A DNA stretch of 64,000 bases from Cladorrhinum sp. PSN259 (Eukaryota > Ascomycota > Sordariomycetes > Sordariales > Podosporaceae). The DNA is taken from positions 310,001 to 374,000 of the forward strand of contig MU867075.1 in assembly GCA_033725935.1 (NCBI GenBank), written 5' to 3'. The position numbers were made by a program, and so were the translations under genes. Positions 57,072 through 64,000 of the stretch are shown here, piece by piece (within the stretch, counting starts at the first letter, position 1; every line of letters starts with the position of its first letter). The notes under the pieces are model-generated. The model worked only from the letters and a program-made list of their open reading frames with translations. It had not been told where the DNA came from and made no database searches.

Positions 57072-57650
57072 ATGAAAACACAAAAAGAAGCAGAAGCGGA
57101 AGTGCGTTCCTGGGGTTTCTCAGTAGTATACACCTGGTATGTAATCACTCGCATGCGCCCAACCAGCAATTGATCACCCTCACCCCTCTCTCTCTGTCTC
57201 TCTCGTCCTTGGTTAACTAACTCAATCTCAAAAGGACCGATAGACCCAATTCACGTATGTCAGTTCAGTTCATCTTTCTCAACAACAAGGCCATGTCTCA
57301 CACCACCACCCTCTCTTTTTCTTATCCCCTCATAGATGGCAGGATCGAATACCCATCCGAAAGCCAGCCACTTACACTAGCATTATACCTTTCAGCCTAA
57401 CTACCTGCCCGCCAGCGAGCCAAAATGTCTCACTGACAGACTTGATTGCAATATAGACTACCAACCACATGCCCACATGGGCCTGACCACTCATCTCATC
57501 CTGGCCGGCCAGTTGACAATTACATACCCCGAGGAGAAAGACTCCCAGAGAACCACGTACAAGGTCGGCGATCGGATAGATGTAGAAGCCGGAAGGGTGC
57601 ATGAGGTCTGGATTGGCAGGGAGGGATGCACTTATGTTATTGGTGAATGA
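57072..57650 (+). CDS. Single-domain cupin protein
   Basis: Three exons, 57072..57136, 57235..57254 and 57457..57650, give 92 residues. Exon 2 is only 20 nt. Introns are 98 nt (GTATGT..TAACTAAC..AAAAG) and 202 nt (GTATGT..ATATAG). Spliced, the protein runs SWGFSVVYTWTDRPNSHYQP then HAHMGLTTHLILAGQLTITY, a typical cupin motif 1 with metal-ligand candidates His33, His35 and His41, and motif 2 as DVEAGRVHEVWIGREGCTYV with His77. The Kozak context (CCACCATGA) is good. Small cupins of this type are widespread in fungi; the reaction is unknown. The long second intron also contains short spliceable segments, so minor isoforms are possible. The gene is invisible to single-exon ORF finding because no exon exceeds 65 codons. 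Family-level confidence is good, function is not assigned. Confidence 0.78.
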
Positions 57651-60600
57651 AACAAATACGCGGGTTTCGATGAGTGAACCGTGGTGAACCACTACGCTAG
57701 TGGTACGGTTACATGACAGTACGGTATCGACAAGACAACAACAGACCGTTCTGGGGATCTGGTGATCGACCATCGATCGGTTCCAGCGATGTGTTAGCTA
57801 GCTACGTAGGTGGTAATGCTACTCTATACTAAATAAAATAGTTTCTTCAAACTACTGCATACTTGTTATGCTGTGAAGGGTGGGTTTGTAGTCGCATCGG
57901 ATAAGGGGCTGGTTAGCCTCGGTGTGGAGATGAAGAGTGGTGAGAGAGTGAAATTGCACAGATGAGCAACTGGGTAGATAGATCGTTATGTTTTTTTTTC
58001 GTTTTTTTCGTTTTCTTTTCATATCCTAGCTACATCAATTTGTACCGAATGGTTGCATCCGATGGATTATGTGTTTTGTTTGTAAAAGGGCGGTGATGCT
58101 GACTCAAGAGCGGTCAAAAGTGATGGGATTAACCTCATGATGGTCATGCCTTCCCAAGTCGGTTGTGGAAAACGTTGGTACGTAATTACGCCGGTACGAC
58201 CTTGAGTGTATTGTTTCAACAAGAAAGCTTGGATGTGACAGAAAACAAGAAACATCACTTCAGATCTTGGTCTGTTGACCACACACTAGTGGTACAGTAA
58301 AAAAGAAGAGAGCTTCTTGAACAAGCTTTTCTAGAAGGTCTATCGAATGAGCAGGAACAGGACGGCAATGTTTCAAGCTAACAATTCTGACAGCTTGAAG
58401 CGCTATGATCTGAGAGAACGCAGGTTGTTCGTTTGTCGGATTCAACCGATCGATCGCTCCGCGGGGGGGGGGGGGGGTTTCAGGGGGCCTCGACTCCTGG
58501 TTTCGATTGTCCATCGTCTCATCTCTCTTTTGAGGAGAAAAGATTTTGTTTTAGGGAGGCGCCAGTTGCCCGGACGTTTTGTCCGTGAATATGAAAGCCA
58601 AAGAGACACGGTGGCTGGAACGGCAAAGCAAAAGAAAAAGGATGGGGTTGGGATTAAGTGTTACGAACTGTTTTGATTTTGCGATGGCTAAAATGGATTC
58701 ACATCGATCAACCGCCCACCTCCGGGCCACTGCCGCTTTGGCAGCTTGTGTGTAGCCGTCCTGGATGTTTCAGGGACCATTTTGCCGGAGTCAATTTGGT
58801 GTTTTGAGAATTCATGCGGGTTTCCGGTGCCTCGAACGCGCCGCGCCCGGATTTGGCCCATTTAATTCAAGATCACAGATTTTTTTTGGTGGAATATACA
58901 CTAAAAAAATCTTGGTTGTAGGTAGTAGGTAAGGTTAGACCGATTGAATGATGATGTCAGAACCGGTGTTCTGTGGATGGGCCTTGACATCTGAACCTGG
59001 CACACACACACTTTGATGAGATTGCAGATGCCCGGCCAGGTTCATAACGCTAAACAGTGGAGCATCTCGATGACATGTGGGGCAGCCATGGGTTGTTCGG
59101 AAAGAAGCTCGGTGTGAAGCCCGATTTGGTGACGACTTTTGGACAATCCAACCTTTACATCCCATTCTTACCAACTTCCAGGTTGCTAGACGAATGGTAC
59201 ATCCAGAATCATGATTTTTAAACCTCACAACTTATCAATTGGTCATTGACCATTGCGTTTAGTGCGTGTTCTTGCTTGCATCCCTCGTATTCTTCGTCGG
59301 AATCTTATCTTTTTCTCTGGCCCACTTTCGTCAATGGCTTCATTCCTGTTTGGCCTGCCCTGCTCTTTCTTCGTGCCGACTTGCCGTGAGATGGATATAC
59401 ATGTATTGTACATGGTGACAATATCGAAAGGCTCAACTACAAGACATGGCACATGCGGAAGGCGCTTGGAAAATCCTGGTTCGTTGACTTCTTTCATCTT
59501 CACATTGGCTCAATTGCATGGAATTGCCGGTGTTTCTGGTTTTGAGAGCAGTGAGCGCTGTGACCCCGCCGCAGGAGATGACGTCCTCGTCCATAGCTCA
59601 CGCAACACAGCGTTACATCCCGATCAGGAGCCTCAGCAAATTGCGACTCCCCACCAACGAAAGCTACCTTTCCGCGCCAAGGGGAGGTTTAGATGAAGGC
59701 ACCAGAGGAGCTTGACGGAGATCATCGGGATCGAGGTCTTTGTGGAAATCACACATTTCTGCCGAACCTTTCTGTTTCCAACTTCAGAGTTGAGCAAACC
59801 ACGTCCGAGACGTTGTCACCCATTCCCAGGTGTCGCATTCTTTGGTTGAGTATATATACCTGTAACTCCAAGTACAACAGCGCAATCTTGGGGTTCCATC
59901 ATCCCATCGATCTGGTCATTTGATTTTGGTGCTAATATCCCGGGAATTGGACAAGCCCGAGAGCGCAATTTGGCATTCCAAATTCTGGCCTAGCTTTTCA
60001 GCGAGAGTTGCAAGTGCGACATGAAATTGTCCGACAAGTGAGCTCCAATCTGAAACGCCTGCGTCCAGAGGACAGAACCCCGCATCTCCAAAAGCAACAG
60101 CCAACTCATGTTGAGAGCCAGTTCCTGTCGTGTAACTTACCGTACAGCGCAAGGTATCATCACAGGGAGCTAATCAGGCTTTATGGTGGCAGTTGGTGCA
60201 CACCTGCAAGGGAATCTTGACAGCCCCCTGACATATATCAGACTTATACTGTATATGTCTTGGTTGTAAGACGAACGGAACGGAAGGACAAATAACATTG
60301 GCATACGGCGTATGGCGTAATGTGCTAGACTTTTCTTTACAGCAGCACATCTCATGCATTCATCATCGAAGCCGCAAGCCAGGATGGGAATTCGAGAGGT
60401 TGGCGGCCTAGTGGAGAGAGGATCAGATAACAAAAAAAAAAAAGAACCCCCCGCCCAAAAACAAATTTTAAAAAATAACCACAGCTGCATCACTCTTCGT
60501 AATTGCTAGCCAGTTTTCGTTTTCGTTCTTTCGAATGCAATGATGCGCTGGCGATTAGCCATCTGGGGGCGCTGGGCCATGTTCTGGGTCCCCAAGTGGC

Positions 60601-61259
60601 ACCCCTGCCCGCCAGAACAGGCTGGTCAAGGTTGGGGCTGGTGCACGTCCCGATGGTCCCACATCTTCGCGAGCTGCTTGGGGTTCCATTGCTTGGAAAG
60701 TGCCAAGGGGGTGGTGTCCTTGCTCGGCACAGCTGCAGGCACTCAGATGTAACAACCAAGTCTTCCATTTACAAAGCAGCCGTGTCCGCTCAGAGAGCCT
60801 GGCTTCCGTCTCGTCTTGTTCCTTGTTCCAGCTTTTTGCTGCCCTTTTTGTTGTTGTGTTTCCACGTCTCCGGTCCTGACCACGGACTAGAGGAGACGAG
60901 TAATAGCAGACGGTTAAAATAACAACGAAGAAAGCAGTTTAACGCCAATCGAACCTAGGACCAGCCAGGCCGGTTTCTGCTGGGGCCCCCCAATTCGTCG
61001 CTATCCTGTATATCGTTTCTTCTTCCTTTCGCCAACTTTTTTTTCTCATCAACGACAACCTTCACGGAGACCAATTCACCTGCGCCCTTCCGAATCATTC
61101 GCCTGTCACCCATTACACGTGTCTGTCTGTTTGTTCTGCCTGGTGTTTGGGCTTGATTATCTTACTACCGCTGAGATTTCACTCACACGTTCGCGGCATG
61201 GAAGCACCAATATCCGCATAGCAATATCCTGCCGTCAACCCGAGGCCACACCCGGAACG
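57651..61259. other. 3.6-kb intergenic region
   Basis: No gene can be supported. It holds a G15 run (58463-58477) and T-rich tracts near 57990-58018. Open frames up to about 147 codons (for example plus 59253-59696) lack motifs and joined partners. From about 60990 the sequence is pyrimidine-rich and is probably the promoter and 5' UTR of the last gene, with upstream ATGs such as 61119 that would be uORFs. Confidence 0.5.
58463..58477. repeat. G15 homopolymer
   Basis: Fifteen consecutive G on the plus strand in the large intergenic region. Confidence 0.85.
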
Positions 61260-64000
61260 ATGGGCAACGCCCAGTCTTCTGAGACTACCCGGAGACCCTC
61301 CCAGAAACTCTCCAAGCCCAAGACGAATAACCATGCGACAGCCGGTCTGTTGAGCCCCAGCGGCTCCTCAAAAAGCGCAAAGCGCCTTTCCAATGCCCCA
61401 TTACCAAATCCACCACCAATGTCTCCCAAAGCGGCTTCCACTTTAACAGCTTCCTCGATTATCGAGGTCTCTGAGACCATCGAGCAGCGCGCCCGGAGGA
61501 GCGATTCTATTCACTCAACCCCAGGACTCCATCAAGAGAGCAAGCGAAGGAGTCTGTTTCGCTCCAGGACATTACAAGGCCGCCCCGACTCCGGCCGGCG
61601 AGATCGCAGTGCCAACTCCGGCCCCACAATCGTGGACAGGATGAGCAGGACAAGCTCGTTGACTTATGAGTCCGCAATAGCGTACTATGGCCCGCCGGAT
61701 CTTGAGGAGTAAGCCCATACCTCCAAGTTGCCCAGTACTGCTGCCCTCGGTTTGCTAACAAACCTTTAAACAGATGGGAGACGCAGCCCCGAGCCCACAA
61801 TTCGTGGAATTACAACTTGACGTCATATGAGGCCAAACGTCTTCTGAATCTTGCTGAAGAACCACCATTCGAGCACGGAACAGTCATGTCGGAAAATCGG
61901 ATGACAATGGTGACCGAGACAACTTGGAAGAGCTCAAACCCAGCGGAACATTCAAGTGCTCCTATCACAAGGGCGAATTCAGACGTGTCGCTGTACATGC
62001 CTGTCAGGAGAAGATCCATCATCCAAACACCAGGTGTGGCGACTAGGTCCAATTCGATGCACCAGATGAACCCACCTAGGTTTAATCCTCGTTACAGCCA
62101 CCCGCCCACGCCAAGTTTGTCACGGAAACAATCGTTTGAGTCTTATCGAAGCGGCATTGTGTCGATGCCACCGCGCTATCATGACCTAGAATCCCTGCCG
62201 CGAGTGACAACGCCCTGTGAAGAGAAATATCTGTCAATTGGTGCCTTCAAGCTCGGGTCCCTGCGCATCACTAACGGTGCTGCCAGCCCCCTTAGCCCAG
62301 AAGTCGAGAAAGGTAGGGGCAACGGTGAGGAGAGTCAAGGAAAAACTGGTAGGGAGGGTGATTATTTTGGGACGAAGAAAGCCGCTACTGCAGCGCCACC
62401 GCGTGCGTTACAGCAAGATCAGATCGCAACGACAGTTTTAAATGTAGAGCTTGCTCGAACCGGCTCAGACCCGAACCCTGTGCCGGCTGCCCCTACTACA
62501 GCGCCCGAATATCTGTCGGTTGTCAATTTCAGCCCTGTTCCCTTAGAACTCTCCCAGCCCCTTAGTCCACAGCTGCAGACTACATCAAAGAATACTGCGA
62601 TGGAAGACGAGCTGTTCGAGGAAGATGTTCAGCCGGAGTATTCCTCACTTGAGGTCTTGGATGTGCGTCTCGATACCAGTGCGAAATCACCGCACATTCC
62701 GCCAGAGCCCAAGTCGGACAGCGGCCTTACCAGGACGGACAGTGGCTTCATATCTACAGGAAGTCCTTCGCCAGAATCTATTCACAAACCCCTGACAAAA
62801 GCAGACTCCGGATATAGCTCCAACGTCTCACTTCGATCCTTCCAATCAAAGCCTCGGGACGAGCGGTCACAGAAGGAAGCCCCTCCGCCCGTTCCTCCCA
62901 AGGACTTTCCTCAAAAGCCCGCCACAAGCCCCCAGAGCCAAAATGCAACCCCCATCAAACCTCGTTCAACCACCAATCTTGCCAAGGAGAGCAGCCTGCA
63001 GAAAGCAAGCAACTCCAAGACCAAGCAGACTCCAGCTCCCATCAAGAGCCTTCTAACACGCGAAAAGGGGTTGATGTCTCCCAAGTCTAGTCCTCGCACC
63101 CCAGCGAGCGAGCAGTCTTCGAAATCTGATAACTCCAGCTCAACCCTGAGTATTGGTGTCAAAGCTATGAGACCAAACAGACTACAGAGACTCTTGACTT
63201 CAGCTCGTCGTTCTGGAACGCCTTTGGAGGCACATGCTACACATGCTGTCGAGAATACTGGCATTCCATCAATCCCACGAGATGTGGAAATTAAGCTGAA
63301 TGAGCGAACTGGTCGATACCCGACAACAACCAAGCGACTGGCTTTGAAGCCTCGGGCAAGTCTCGATACCCTGAAGACTATTTTCAGTGTAGGAAGCATG
63401 GAAATCGGGCATGATTCTACGAGCGGCTCCGGATCTACAAAAGAGACGCGTTGGAGACAGACTCTTCACATCGCTCATGCTGCTTCTCAAATTTCTTCAA
63501 GGAAGGCGATTTCTCGAAAGCCGTTACCAACTAGAGAGCAACCAAGGAAGGCTAGCATTAGACTTGTCGACCAGGAAGCCAATGCGGCACCAGTCGGTAC
63601 TCATATCGCCACTCTTGATGCTCTAGTTGGCGGTCAGAGTCATGTTCAGTCTCCACAGTCAAAGCCCAGGAGGAGTCTCCAGATGGACTTGAGGTTGCCG
63701 TTGAATAACAGCACCCCGTTGAACCTCCCGTCACCCCTCCTCCCAAGCCCTATCGCAAGAGCCATGTCTATGACATCTGCACCCCCACCAGTCAGCATGG
63801 CTACCAGAAAACAAATGCCGACTCGTGTCCCGCCAGCACTACGGCCACAGTCGTCAACTTCAAGTCTCAGGCGCCAGGCGAGCCGCGAAAGTATTCACAG
63901 TTATCCAGCTGCCCAGCCACCACTGGCTGGAAATTCCAGCAGGGAAAACATTCAAAGCTACCCTTCTTATCAGCAAGCGATCTCTGACAGTTTTGATGGT
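61260..64000 (+). CDS. Low-complexity, possibly N-myristoylated protein, 3' end missing
   Basis: Exons 61260..61708 and 61774..>64000 give 892 residues, and the frame is still open at the window edge. The 65-nt intron (GTAAGC..TTAAACAG) joins ...YYGPPDLEE to WETQPRAHNSWNYNL in phase. The start MGNAQSSET is chosen because Gly2 and Ser6 fit an N-myristoylation signal; the frame extends upstream through a hydrophobic stretch from 61119, which I treat as 5' UTR. The rest is Ser/Pro/Thr/Lys-rich with no globular domain, except a short more ordered-looking block around VSETIEQRARR and NSWNYNLTSYEAKRLLNLAE. Repeated KSDSGLTRTDSGF and KADSGYSS motifs are phosphorylation-like. It may be a membrane-tethered scaffold or signalling protein; I do not recognise the family. 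The C-terminus lies beyond the window. Confidence 0.72.

Noticed and set aside
59253..59696. 147-codon plus-strand frame in the right-hand intergenic region
   Set aside because: No domain or homologous-looking motif; hydrophobic start is from T-rich DNA and the rest is low in coding character.
1..64000. CRISPR arrays, bacterial operons, prophage or rRNA genes
   Set aside because: The sequence is fungal nuclear DNA; no regularly spaced repeats of CRISPR type, ribosome-binding sites or rRNA segments were seen.

Overview
The window comes from the nuclear genome of a filamentous ascomycete (Pezizomycotina). The evidence is many short introns of about 50-90 nt with GT..CTRAC/TACTAAC..AG signals, a GH18-LysM-GPI chitinase, an eukaryotic RNA-silencing RNA-dependent RNA polymerase, a telobox Myb protein, a cytochrome-type D-lactate dehydrogenase with a mitochondrial presequence, AIM11, a fungal Mcm21/CENP-O protein and RPS4. 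I cannot fix the class or genus from sequence alone. I support 17 protein genes, the last one cut by the window end, plus one tRNA gene. All exon joins were read by eye from splice signals and reading phase.

Layout: 77-928 (+) kinetochore Mcm21/CENP-O; 2152-2844 (-) polyproline GPI wall protein; 4438-5903 (+) MFS transporter; 6092-6236 (-) tRNA-Arg(CCT) with an unusual extra intron; 7294-8979 (+) secreted amidase; 10419-17645 (-) a 2,356-residue coiled-coil protein; 19004-19552 (-) small cysteine-bearing secreted protein; 20722-21528 (-) mucin-like single-pass membrane protein. From 21.5 to 29.1 kb the window is gene-poor and repeat-bearing. Then come 29138-32135 (+) chitinase; 34233-35903 (+) two-Myb telobox protein; 36865-37999 (+) RPS4; and 38.0-43.7 kb, a gene-poor stretch with long G/C homopolymers and a 10-N assembly gap. 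The right part holds 43700-45653 (+) D-lactate dehydrogenase; 46870-51688 (+) RdRP; 52539-53624 (-) 2OG-Fe(II) oxygenase, divergent from 54433-55056 (+) AIM11; 55512-56610 (+) unknown protein; 57072-57650 (+) a 92-residue cupin; a 3.6-kb gap; and 61260-64000+ (+) a possibly N-myristoylated low-complexity protein that leaves the window.

The genes do not form a pathway or secondary-metabolite cluster. They look like ordinary chromosomal housekeeping plus several surface proteins. Two surface proteins, the polyproline GPI protein and the chitinase, share a short cysteine/threonine module. The RPS4 promoter carries telobox-like motifs and lies directly downstream of the telobox Myb gene.

The most unusual item is the tRNA-Arg(CCT) gene. 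If a 65-nt insert with perfect spliceosomal signals (GTGAGT, TACTAAC, CAG) is removed from its D-loop, and an 8-nt canonical intron from its anticodon loop, the remainder is a 72-nt cloverleaf with all the usual conserved positions.
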